Positions 33,440-41,896 of a stretch of 64,000 bases of DNA are shown piece by piece. The translations under genes and the position numbers were made by a program. Each line of letters begins with the position of its first letter. Position 1 is the stretch's first letter. The DNA comes from Palsa-504 sp963787645 (lineage in GTDB: Bacteria > Actinomycetota > Actinomycetes > Streptosporangiales > Streptosporangiaceae). The notes below the pieces were generated by a model. The model searched no databases. It was not told the origin of the DNA and worked only from the letters and a program-made list of their open reading frames with translations. The stretch covers positions 186,001 through 250,000 of the forward strand of contig CAWBDS010000014.1 of NCBI GenBank assembly GCA_963787645.1, given 5' to 3'.

Positions 33440-34471
33440 TCAGGCCGAGGCATCCTTGATTATCGATGCTGTCATTATCTCGTCGATCTTGCCGTGCATT
33501 TGCACGGTAGCGCTCTCCGTGCCGGCTGCGCGAATGACACTTGCCGCGTCGATAAGCATATAGGTGACGCTGGCCGTGGCGGTGAGGAACGCCCGGTCGC
33601 TGACCAGCTGCCTTTGCTCGAAGAACTCGGCCGTGCCGCCCGTCTCGCTTTTCACCAGCAAGATGTGCGTGATCGGGTTTTGTCCACCGAAGGCGTTATC
33701 CCAGAAGCTCGCCGCTGCGAGTGGTGAAAGCGTGCCGCCCTTGGGTACCGAGGTGATGGCGGCCAGCGTATTTTCGATGAGCTTGATCAGATCCTTGACG
33801 TCTTGCGTGGTCGCGGCTTCGTCCAGGGATTGAAGCCGGGCCAAGTTGACCGCGAGTTGGTCCGCCTGGTGGTACAAGGGCCCCCGAACGGCGCGCTGAA
33901 ACGTGTCGGATTTGAGCTGCGGGCCATTTTGCTGACTGAGCAGAGCACCACAGACCGCTGCCACCGCCGCTTGATCGTTGGCGGCCACGGTGCCGGTGAC
34001 CAGCGTGTCGTGCTTGGCGAACAGCGACAGCACGCCGGGCAGAGCGGCGGCCGCCAGGCCGATAGCGGTCACGCCCACGATGTGTGCCGCGTTGGCCGGC
34101 TTCGGCGGATACGCCTTCAGCAGGTCTTCGGCGCGCTTGTTCAGCTGGTCCAGTTCGAAGGCGACGTCCACCCCGGCCGAGGAACTCGTGGCCAGATTTG
34201 GCTCGACGGTGACCAGAAGCCTTAGCGTGGACATGTCGCCGATCTTTTCACGCAGCGACCGGCAGGCGCGCTGGGCGGCATGCTTCATCGCTACAAACGA
34301 CAATGCGCTGGCCATCCCGGCCTTGTCGTTGCTAGTATCGAGCGCGCCGCTAGCGACTTTAGTAAGGTCGGGTACAAGCGAAGAAAACCTCGCTTGCTGT
34401 GCCTGCGCTTCGTAAAGTTCCGCCTGCGCATCATTTAGCTTTTGCTGGCTTGGGTCCAGTGGCTGCGTCAT
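33440..34471 (-). CDS. Protein of unknown function with coiled coil and one hydrophobic segment
   Basis: A 343-residue protein not assigned to a family. The first 35 residues (QQKLNDAQAELYEAQAQQAR) predict a coiled coil. A hydrophobic segment (ANAAHIVGVTAIGLAAAALPGVLSLF, about residues 130-155) could be a membrane helix. The rest is soluble, with Ala/Thr-rich strands. The start at ATG 34471 has a GGAG site seven bases upstream. Codon use is less GC-biased than the neighbours, suggesting recent acquisition. It is convergent with the nucleoside hydrolase. Membrane-anchored accessory or stress function is only a guess. Confidence 0.55.
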   Translation of the reverse strand: MTQPLDPSQQKLNDAQAELYEAQAQQARFSSLVPDLTKVASGALDTSNDKAGMASALSFVAMKHAAQRACRSLREKIGDMSTLRLLVTVEPNLATSSSAGVDVAFELDQLNKRAEDLLKAYPPKPANAAHIVGVTAIGLAAAALPGVLSLFAKHDTLVTGTVAANDQAAVAAVCGALLSQQNGPQLKSDTFQRAVRGPLYHQADQLAVNLARLQSLDEAATTQDVKDLIKLIENTLAAITSVPKGGTLSPLAAASFWDNAFGGQNPITHILLVKSETGGTAEFFEQRQLVSDRAFLTATASVTYMLIDAASVIRAAGTESATVQMHGKIDEIMTASIIKDASA

Positions 34472-34646
34472 CAAGTCTCCGTCAAAACGCTCATATCGAG
34501 CCCCCACCCGCTATGACAAACCGTGACTGAGCCACCAGGCTACGACACATATAAGCGCTTACGCCACCCCCGAGCCAGGTAATTCCGATAATAATTCATG
34601 ATCACATCAACGAGCAAAGGCTTGTTCGATGTGACGCGAGTTACGT

Positions 34647-35131
34647 TCAGCCGGGCAGCTTGAGCAGGAACAGCCAGGCGTTGATGACGCCGCCGATCAG
34701 GCCGGCTAGTACGGCCGGGATCATCCAGTACAGGGCCGCCGACCGCCTTGATCAAGAAGGTGAGCCCGGCCACGCCGACCAGGACGGCGGTCACCGTGTT
34801 GGGCGAGGCACGCTCGATGTACCGGGTCACGCCGTTGCCCGGATCGTGCCCGGCTCGCCGGTCCAGGACGAGCAGCGCGATCCCCGACACAAGCGGCGAG
34901 GGCCAGCAGTTCGGCGCCCACCGCGGGCGCGGGCTGGGGCGCCATGATCGCGGCGATCGCCGCGGTCATGAACAGGACCAGGGTCTGGGCGGCACGGGAC
35001 CGCAGGCTGACCGATCCGGCCAGAGCCTGGCTCTTGATCGACAGCGCGACGAACAGCAGCCCGGTCAGCGCGCCGGCCAGGCCGGCCACCGCGACCGCGA
35101 AGTCATGCCACATGCCGGGCAGGTAACCCAC
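34647..35131 (-). pseudogene. Four-helix membrane protein with two frameshifts
   Basis: The pieces read as one protein only if the frame is changed twice: WHDFAVAVAGLAGALTGLLF and ALSIKSQALAGSVSLRSRAA from ATG 35131, then SGIALLVLDRRAGHDPGNGV with TAVLVGVAGLTFLIKAVGG (shift near 34895), then LYWMIPAVLAGLIGGVINAW to a TGA at 34647 (shift near 34737). The assembled protein has four membrane segments and resembles unannotated actinomycete membrane proteins. The span is one short of a multiple of three. Confidence 0.6.
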
Positions 35132-35153
35132 GGTCCGAATCCTAGAGGGCAGG

Positions 35154-36083
35154 CTACGGGGTGTCCGCTACGGCGGGGACGGGCTCGTCGGGCGTGTTCC
35201 ACGACGCGGCGGGCGCGGGTGCCGGGACGCGTGATCTGGCGCTTGGGTTCAGGTCGCGGTTGACCACCTTGGCCACCGCCTCGATGGTGTCGATCCCGTA
35301 GGTCATGGTCGGATTGCCCTGGGTCAGCACCACGATGCTGTAGTCGCCGCCGCGCTCGGTGAAGGCGCCGATGCTGTTGATGCGCCAGCCGTACGGGTAC
35401 AGCGGGAGCCAGCCGTTCTTGACGTGCACGGTCAGGCTGGTCGGCGCGCCGACGGGAACGCCCCACCGCTGCGACGGGATGACCCGGGCCATCAGGTCCA
35501 GTACGTAGTCCCGCGAGGACGTGTCGAGGACCGAGTTCCGGTCCAGCAGCAGCCACAGCAGGAGCGTCTCGTTGTAGGCGGTGATCCGGGTCAGGCCCCA
35601 GTAGGGGCCCGGGCCCAGGTCCGTCTGGGTCATGCGCGCGAGGTCCAGGAAGTGCTGCAGGTCGTACCGGCCCACGTCGTCCCACAGGTCCGAGGCGGCG
35701 TCGTTGTCCGACTCGGTGATCATCTCCGTGGCCAGCGCCTGCTCGGTCCGGGTCAGATGCCGACGCTGCTCCTGGGCCTTGCGCAGCAGCGCGCTGAGGA
35801 TGGTCACCTTCACCACGCTGGCCGAGTCGAAGTGCGCCGAGCCGTTGAGCCAGCACCGCAGGCCCTGGCCGGGATCCTCCACGCCGATCGCGGCGAAGGA
35901 CGCGCGGCCGTGCAGCGCATGATCGATATCGTGGTCCAGGCGGGCCGCCAGCGCGTGATGCGACGACGACGTGCAGCTGACCCCGGAGCCCGTGGCGCTG
36001 GCCGGCGCGGCCAGCAGCGGCACCAGGGCGGAGCCGGTCAGGAACGTAACGACGGTCGTGATCAATCCCCGTGTTGGTTTCAC
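35154..36083 (-). CDS. Secreted class A beta-lactamase-like serine hydrolase
   Basis: A 309-residue exported protein: signal peptide with hydrophobic core GLITTVVTFLTGSALVPLLA and an A-S-A cleavage site near residue 30. The active-site motifs are S-x-x-K (FDSASVVKVTIL), S-D-N (ITESDNDAASDLW) and K-(T/S)-G replaced by VHVKNGWLPLYP. The fold is that of class A beta-lactamases and D-Ala-D-Ala peptidase-like proteins. The changed KNG box and lack of an E166-type omega loop that I can recognise mean that beta-lactamase activity is unproven. The C-terminal 30 residues are Pro/Ala-rich. It might process cell wall. Confidence 0.82.
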   Translation of the reverse strand: MKPTRGLITTVVTFLTGSALVPLLAAPASATGSGVSCTSSSHHALAARLDHDIDHALHGRASFAAIGVEDPGQGLRCWLNGSAHFDSASVVKVTILSALLRKAQEQRRHLTRTEQALATEMITESDNDAASDLWDDVGRYDLQHFLDLARMTQTDLGPGPYWGLTRITAYNETLLLWLLLDRNSVLDTSSRDYVLDLMARVIPSQRWGVPVGAPTSLTVHVKNGWLPLYPYGWRINSIGAFTERGGDYSIVVLTQGNPTMTYGIDTIEAVAKVVNRDLNPSARSRVPAPAPAASWNTPDEPVPAVADTP

Positions 36084-36131
36084 GAAGGAAGATGTGCCCA
36101 GATCACTAGTGCGCGGAACAAACGACCCGGT

Positions 36132-37034
36132 TCAGCCCGCGGCCAGGGCCGCGGGCAGATCGGGATAGCGGAACGGGTAACCGGCCGCGGTCAGCCGCTT
36201 GGGGATCACCCGGTTACTGGTCAGCAGCTCGACCGAGGCCTGGCCCAGGCCCAGGCGCAGCAGCGGGCCAGGTACCCGCAGCCAGCGCGGATCGTGGCGT
36301 CCCGCCGCCGCGTGCAGCGCCGCGGTGAAGGCGGAATTGGTCACCGGCTCCGGGGCGGTGACGTTGATCGGCCCGCTGAGGTCCTGACGGTCGATCAGGA
36401 ACCGGATCGCGCCGATCTCGTCGGCCAGCGAGATCCAGCTCATCGCCTGAGTGCCCGACGCGAACCGCGGGCACAGGCCGAGCCGGGCCAGGGGCAGCAG
36501 CAGGCCCAGCAAGCCGCCGGCCGGGGTCAGGACCAGACCGCTGCGCGGATGAACGACCCGGATGCCGGCCTCGGCGGCCGGGTCCGCGGCCGCCTCCCAG
36601 TCGTGGACCAGCCGGGCCAGGAACGTCGTCCCGGCCGGGGCGGACTCGTCCACCTCGCGACCGTCGGTCTCGCCGTAAAAGCCGATGGCCGAGGCCGCCA
36701 CCAGCGTGGCGGGCCGCCGGTCGAGGCGGGCCAGGGCCCCGGCCAGCGCGCGGGTGCCGAGCACCCGGCTGGCCCGGATCTCCACCTTATACCTGGCCGT
36801 CCAGCGCTTGCTGGCCACCCCTGCGCCGGCCAGGTGCACGCACGCGTCGAGACCTTCCAGCGCGCCGTGCTCAGCGTCCAGGCCCGCGTCGGCGGCCCGC
36901 GGGTCCCAGCGCACCTCGTCCTCGGACCTCGGCGCCTGCCGGACCAGCCTGATCACCTGATGGCCGTCCGAGTGGAGGCTGGCCACCAGCGCGGTCCCGA
37001 TCAAACCGGACGAGCCGGTTACGGCGACCTTCAT
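36132..37034 (-). CDS. TIGR01777-family epimerase (SDR-like)
   Basis: A 300-residue extended short-chain dehydrogenase. The N-terminus VAVTGSSGLIGTALVASL is the NAD(P)-binding G-x-x-G-x-x-G motif; VHLAGAGVASKRWTARYKVE, SAIGFYGETDGREVDES and WISLADEIGAIRFLID are the family landmarks, with a C-terminal DUF1731 (RWLRVPGPLLRLGLGQASVE). This protein is known only as a predicted sugar-nucleotide epimerase. In mycobacteria it lies between lipB and dlaT, and here it directly follows the E2 gene (10-base gap), supporting a conserved link with lipoyl metabolism. Substrate unknown. Confidence 0.9.
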   Translation of the reverse strand: MKVAVTGSSGLIGTALVASLHSDGHQVIRLVRQAPRSEDEVRWDPRAADAGLDAEHGALEGLDACVHLAGAGVASKRWTARYKVEIRASRVLGTRALAGALARLDRRPATLVAASAIGFYGETDGREVDESAPAGTTFLARLVHDWEAAADPAAEAGIRVVHPRSGLVLTPAGGLLGLLLPLARLGLCPRFASGTQAMSWISLADEIGAIRFLIDRQDLSGPINVTAPEPVTNSAFTAALHAAAGRHDPRWLRVPGPLLRLGLGQASVELLTSNRVIPKRLTAAGYPFRYPDLPAALAAG

Positions 37035-37043
37035 CCAGGCCGG

Positions 37044-38770
37044 TTACAACCCGAGCTCGGTCTCGAAGGCCCCTTCTTCCAGCCGGTTCTTGACCGTGGT
37101 CAGGAAGCGGGCGGCGTCGGCGCCGTCGACCAGCCGGTGGTCGTAGGTCAGCGCTAGGTAAACCATCGAGCGCACCGCGATCACCTCACCGAGCGCCGGA
37201 TCCTCCACCACGACCGGGCGGCGGACCACGATGCCGGTGCCGAGGATGGCGACCTGAGGCTGGTTGATGATGGGTGTGTCGAACAGCGCGCCGCGGCTGC
37301 CGGTGTTGGTCAGCGTGAACGTGCCGCCGGCCAGCTCGTCCGGGCCGACCTGTCCGGACCGGGTGCGCTGAGCCAGGTCACCGATCTTGCGGGCCAGGCC
37401 GCCGATGTTCAGGTCACCGGCGTTGTGGATCACGGGCACCATCAGCCCGCGTTCGGTGTCGACCGCCACCCCGAGGTGCTCAGCGTCGTGGTAGGTGACC
37501 TGGTCCCCGTCGATCACCGCGTTGAGCTTGGGGTGCACCTTGAGTGCCTCCACGGCGGCCAGCGCGAAGAACGGGAGGAAGCTCAGCTTGACGCCTTCCC
37601 GGGCCTCGAAGTCGGCCTTGGCCCGGTCACGCAGCCTGGCGATGGCCGTCACGTCGGCCTCGACCACGGTGGTGAGCTGCGCGGAGGTCCGCAGCGACTC
37701 GACCATCCGCTGGGCGATCACCTGCCGGGGCCGGGACATCCGCTGGGTGGTGCCACGCAGCGCGGACGGAACCACCGCGGCCCGCCGGGGTTCCGGAGCG
37801 GCGGCGGACTGGCCCTGCGAAGCGGCCGGGGCCGCCTCGTCGGGGACCCGCTGGGCCTGCTGGGGCGCCACGGCCGCCGGCGTGTCCGCAGGCGCGGCTG
37901 CGGGTGCGGACGGAGGTGCGGCTGCGGGTGCGGACGGAGGTGCGGCTGCGGGTGCGCGCTGCGTCCGGGCGGCCTCGATGACGTCCTGCTTGCGGATCCG
38001 GCCGCCGACCCCGGTCCCGGTAACGGTTTCCAGGTTGACCGCGTGCTCAGCGGCGAGCTTGCGGACCAGCGGCGTGACGTAGGGGGCCTCGCCGGCCCCG
38101 GGCAGCGGAGTCGGCTCCGGGTACTGCTCGTCGGCCACCGGGGCCGCGGTCTCGGCCGCCGGTGCGGCCTGGGCGGGCGGGGGCGCCGCGACGGGAGGCG
38201 AGGCGGCCGGAGTCTGGCTGGCCGGCTCCGCGTAGGGCTGTGACTGAGCGGCTGGCGGTTCGTAGGCCGGACGTTGGCCGTAGGCGGGCGGCGGGGCATA
38301 ACCGGGGGTCTGCCCGCTCGGTGCGGGCGGAGCGTAGTTGGGCGCGTTCCAGCCGTCGGAGCTGGCGGCGGCCGGTGCGGGCTCGGCCGAGCCCGCTGGC
38401 GCGGCCTCGGCGGCCTCGGCGGCCTCCGGGGCGGGCTCGGCGGCCTCCGGGGCGGGCTCAGCGGCCGCGGGCTGCGCCGAGGTGTCCTCCGGGCCGGCGG
38501 GCTGGCCTCGGCCGGCGCGGCGTCGCTGGTCTCGCTGTCCTCAATGACGGCTAGCTGGGCGCCGACCGCGACCGTCTCGTCCTCGTCGACCGCGATGGAG
38601 CGCAGGATCCCGGACGCGGGGGAGGGAATCTCGGTGTCCACCTTGTCCGTCGACACCTCAAGGAGGGGCTCATCCACCTCCACGCGCTCGCCTTCCTTCT
38701 TCAGCCAGCGCGTGACGGTGCCCTCGGTGACACTCTCACCGAGCTGCGGCATGGATACCGAGACCGACAT
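37044..38770 (-). CDS. sucB: Dihydrolipoyl acyltransferase (E2, SucB/DlaT type), single-base frameshift
   Basis: Core of 2-oxoacid dehydrogenase complexes. From ATG 38770: a lipoyl domain (SVSVSMPQLGESVTEGTVTR; lipoylated lysine in EVSTDKVDTEI), an Ala/Pro/Glu-rich linker, the E3-binding domain (YVTPLVRKLAAEHAVNLETV), and the catalytic domain ending with the H-x-x-x-D motif (LTYDHRLVDGADAARF). The frame breaks in the linker near 38500; the span of 1,727 bases is one short of 576 codons, consistent with a single deleted base (expected protein about 575 residues). The lipoyl part and the rest are each open in their own frame. Given an essential enzyme, a sequencing error is quite possible. Partner: lpdA immediately upstream. 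Confidence 0.85.
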
Positions 38771-38784
38771 TCTCGTGACTCCTT

Positions 38785-40188
38785 TTAAGCGTGGAAGTGC
38801 AGGGGCTTGCCGGCCAGCGCCAGGTGCGCTTCGCCGATGATCTCGGACTGCGTCGGATGCGGATGAATGAGCTGGGCCACGTCGGAAGGCTCCGCGTCCC
38901 AGTTGTAGATCAGCTGACCCTCGGCGATGAGCTCGCCCACGCGGCTGCCGACCAAGTGGATGCCGAGCACGCGGCCAGGACCGGACCCGTCGGGACCGGC
39001 CTCGGCGATGACCTTCGCCACGCCCTGGGTCTGCAAGATGACGCTCTTGCCGTTCGCGCCGAGCGGGTAGTTGACCTCGACCACCTCGAGCCGGCGCTCC
39101 GCCACCTGCGCCGAGGTCAGACCCACCGACGCGACCTCGGGATCGCTGTAGGTGATGCGCGGCACGCCGTCGTAGTCGATCGGGGTGACGTCCAGCCCGC
39201 TGACCCGCTCGGCGACCAGGATCCCCTCCGCGAAGCCGACGTGCGCGAGCTGGGGGGTGTTGATGAGGTCGCCGACCGCCGAGATCGAGGGCACGTTGGT
39301 CCGGCACAGCGGATCCACGGTCACGAAACCGCGCTCCAGCGTCACGCCGTTCTCCTCGTAACCGAGGCCGGACGACACCGGACCGCGGCCCACCGCCACC
39401 AGCAGCAGGTCGGCATCGATGGTCTTGCCGCCCTCCAGGGTGACCGTGACGCCGGTATCAGTGTGCTTGACCGACTCGAAGACGCTGTTGAGCTCGGAGC
39501 GGATGCCGCGACGGCGGAACGCTCGCTGCAGCACCTGCGCGCTGGTCTCGTCTTCCAGCGGCAGCAACTGGGGCAGCATCTCCACGATCGTCACCTCGGC
39601 GCCGAACGACCGCCACACGCTCGCGAACTCCACCCCGATCACGCCGCCGCCCAGGATGACCACCGACTCGGGCACCCGGTCCAGCTGTAGCGCGTCATCT
39701 GAGGTGATGACGCGGGTGCCGTCGATCTCGAGCCCGGGCAGGCTACGCGGCACCGACCCGGTGGCCAGCACCACGTGCTCGGCCTGGTAAACGGTGTCGC
39801 CGACCCGGACCGAGGTCGGCGATTCGAGCCGGCCCGAGCCCTCGATGGTGTCGATCTTCCGGGCCGAGATGGTCGACTGCAGGCCCCGCCAGAGCCGGTC
39901 GACCACCGAGTTCTTGTACTTCTGCACGCCCGGCACGTCGATGCCCTCGAACGCGGTCCTGACCCCGAACTTGGCGCTCTCCCGGGACTGGTCCGCAATC
40001 TCGGCCGCGTGCAGCAGTGCCTTGGTCGGGATGCAGCCGCGGTGCAGGCAGGTCCCGCCAACCTTGTCCTTCTCGATCAGCGCCACGCGCTTGCCGAGCT
40101 CGGCCGCGCGCAGCGCGCAGGCGTACCCGCCGCTGCCGCCCCCGAGCACGACGATGTCGTAGCTGCCCTGCTCATTCCCGGCTGCCAC
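38785..40188 (-). CDS. lpdA: Dihydrolipoyl dehydrogenase (E3)
   Basis: Reoxidises dihydrolipoyl groups of the E2 with FAD and NAD+. The 467 residues show the FAD-binding GGGSGGYACALRAAELGK, the redox disulfide GGTCLHRGCIPTK, the NAD-binding GGGVIGVEFASVWRSFGAEV, the second FAD motif ISAVGDLINTPQLAHVGF, and the catalytic His-Glu pair in LIHPHPTQSEIIGE. The GAGG-type ribosome site lies just before ATG 40188. It is directly upstream of the E2 gene (14-base gap), so they are co-transcribed. The pepA gene lies 47 bases upstream on the same strand. Confidence 0.96.
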   Translation of the reverse strand: MAAGNEQGSYDIVVLGGGSGGYACALRAAELGKRVALIEKDKVGGTCLHRGCIPTKALLHAAEIADQSRESAKFGVRTAFEGIDVPGVQKYKNSVVDRLWRGLQSTISARKIDTIEGSGRLESPTSVRVGDTVYQAEHVVLATGSVPRSLPGLEIDGTRVITSDDALQLDRVPESVVILGGGVIGVEFASVWRSFGAEVTIVEMLPQLLPLEDETSAQVLQRAFRRRGIRSELNSVFESVKHTDTGVTVTLEGGKTIDADLLLVAVGRGPVSSGLGYEENGVTLERGFVTVDPLCRTNVPSISAVGDLINTPQLAHVGFAEGILVAERVSGLDVTPIDYDGVPRITYSDPEVASVGLTSAQVAERRLEVVEVNYPLGANGKSVILQTQGVAKVIAEAGPDGSGPGRVLGIHLVGSRVGELIAEGQLIYNWDAEPSDVAQLIHPHPTQSEIIGEAHLALAGKPLHFHA

Positions 40189-40234
40189 CCCTCGAGCCTC
40201 CTTAGTCGGCGTACCTTAACCCTACCTACGCGCC

Positions 40235-41722
40235 TCAGGCCAGACTGCCGTCCGCTACGTCCAATGCGACCTGCACCAGCGTCCGGACCGCCGCCCCGGT
40301 GCCGCCCTTGGGGGTGTACCCGTAAGCGCCGCCGTCATTGAAGGCAGGCCCGGCGATGTCCAGATGAGCCCAGCGGACGCCGTCCGGCACGAACTCGCGC
40401 AGGAACAGCCCGGCGACCAGCATGCCGCCGGCCCGGTCCCCGGACACGTTGGCGATGTCCGCGACGGCGGAGTCCAGCCCCTTGCGCAGGTCCTCGGGCA
40501 GCGGCATCGGCCACATCGCCTCGCCTGCCCGCTTGGCCGACTCGGCGACCTGCGCGGCCAGCGCCTCGTCGGTGGCCATCACACCGGACGTCCGGTTGCC
40601 CAGGGCGACCGTCGCCGCGCCGGTCAAGGTGGCCACGTCGATCAGCAGAGCCGGCCCGTCGGCGCCCGAGCGGGCCAGCGCGTCGGCGAGCACCAGGCGT
40701 CCCTCGGCGTCGGTGTTCAGCACCTCCACCGTCTTGCCGCCGTGGATGGTGATGACGTCGGAGGGACGCTGAGCCCCGCCGCCGGGCATGTTCTCGGCCA
40801 GCGGCAGGTAGCCGACCACGTTCACCGCCGGGCCGAGTGCGGCGATGGCCTGGAGCGCGCCCAGTACCGCCGCGGCACCGCTCATGTCGGCCTTCATCGT
40901 CTCCATGGCCTTCGGCGGCTTCAGCGACAGGCCGCCGGAGTCGAACGTGATCCCCTTGCCCGCGAAGACCACGGTGCTGGTCGCCTCCGGGTGGGTGTAC
41001 TCGAGCCGGACCAGCCGGGGCGGGTGCGCCGAGCCCATGCCGACCGCCAAGATGCCGCCGTACTCCCCTTTGGCCAGCTCGTTCTCGTCCAGGACCTGGA
41101 CGCCCAGGCCACTGCTGCGAGCCGTCTGCTCGGCGGCCGCGGCCAGGTCGGCCGGGACCATGTCCGCGGGCGCGGTGTTGACCAGGTCACGGACCAGCGT
41201 CATCGCGGCGGCCAGGATCCGGGCCCGGTCGGCGGCGGTGTCGTGGGCGGTGTGCACGGTGATTTCCACGTCACCGGGTGCGGCGCCGGCGGTCCGGTAC
41301 TTGCGGAACGCGTAGCTGCCGAGCAGTGCCCCCAGCGCGATCGCCTCGGCCTCGTCCGGATCGCCGGCCGGCAGGGCCACGGCGATGCGCCGGGCCGGAC
41401 CCGAGGTGAGCTCGCGGGTCGCGGTCCCGGCCGCGCGCCGTAGTCGTTCCAGGTAGGACTGACGGTCCGCCCCGGTAGCGCGGTCGGCGCCCAGGCCCAC
41501 GGCCACCACGACCGGAGCCGGGATGCGACCGCTAGTTGGGATCTTGGTGACCTCCTCCGGCTTGCCCGTCGCGCCGAGCGCGGTCAGGGCGGCCATGAGG
41601 TCGATGTCGTCGATATCCGGGACCGGAACGGGGTTATCCGGGCCCTGGAATATTCCGATCACGAGGGCGTCCGCATCGGTTGCCGTCGGCGTTGACTGGC
41701 TGGTAAGCAGAGTGACCGTCAT
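40235..41722 (-). CDS. pepA: Leucyl aminopeptidase (PepA)
   Basis: A cytosolic M17 zinc aminopeptidase that removes N-terminal residues from peptides. The 495 residues have the N-terminal macro-like domain and the C-terminal catalytic domain, with metal and catalytic signatures VFAGKGITFDSGGLSLKPPK, METMKADMSGAAAVLGAL and the family hallmark NTDAEGRLVLADAL. PepA of enterobacteria also binds DNA; nothing here tests that. ATG 41722 is chosen, with AGCAGG upstream; the longer frame to 42706 has no peptidase features. Position beside lpdA/E2 follows streptomycete order. Confidence 0.95.
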   Translation of the reverse strand: MTVTLLTSQSTPTATDADALVIGIFQGPDNPVPVPDIDDIDLMAALTALGATGKPEEVTKIPTSGRIPAPVVVAVGLGADRATGADRQSYLERLRRAAGTATRELTSGPARRIAVALPAGDPDEAEAIALGALLGSYAFRKYRTAGAAPGDVEITVHTAHDTAADRARILAAAMTLVRDLVNTAPADMVPADLAAAAEQTARSSGLGVQVLDENELAKGEYGGILAVGMGSAHPPRLVRLEYTHPEATSTVVFAGKGITFDSGGLSLKPPKAMETMKADMSGAAAVLGALQAIAALGPAVNVVGYLPLAENMPGGGAQRPSDVITIHGGKTVEVLNTDAEGRLVLADALARSGADGPALLIDVATLTGAATVALGNRTSGVMATDEALAAQVAESAKRAGEAMWPMPLPEDLRKGLDSAVADIANVSGDRAGGMLVAGLFLREFVPDGVRWAHLDIAGPAFNDGGAYGYTPKGGTGAAVRTLVQVALDVADGSLA

Positions 41723-41896
41723 CCTGCTGATCGTAGGGCATGTGCTAGCGTTCCGGCCCTCCTGGTGACCCAGCCCCACTACCATCAGCAAGCAGTCGGC
41801 TGCGTCGGCGAACGAATCGCACCCGTGGTTCGTCGATAAGGTTGCACGTGCGCAGACCCTGGCAGCAGGGTAGAGGGCCTGAAAGGCGGATTCGGC

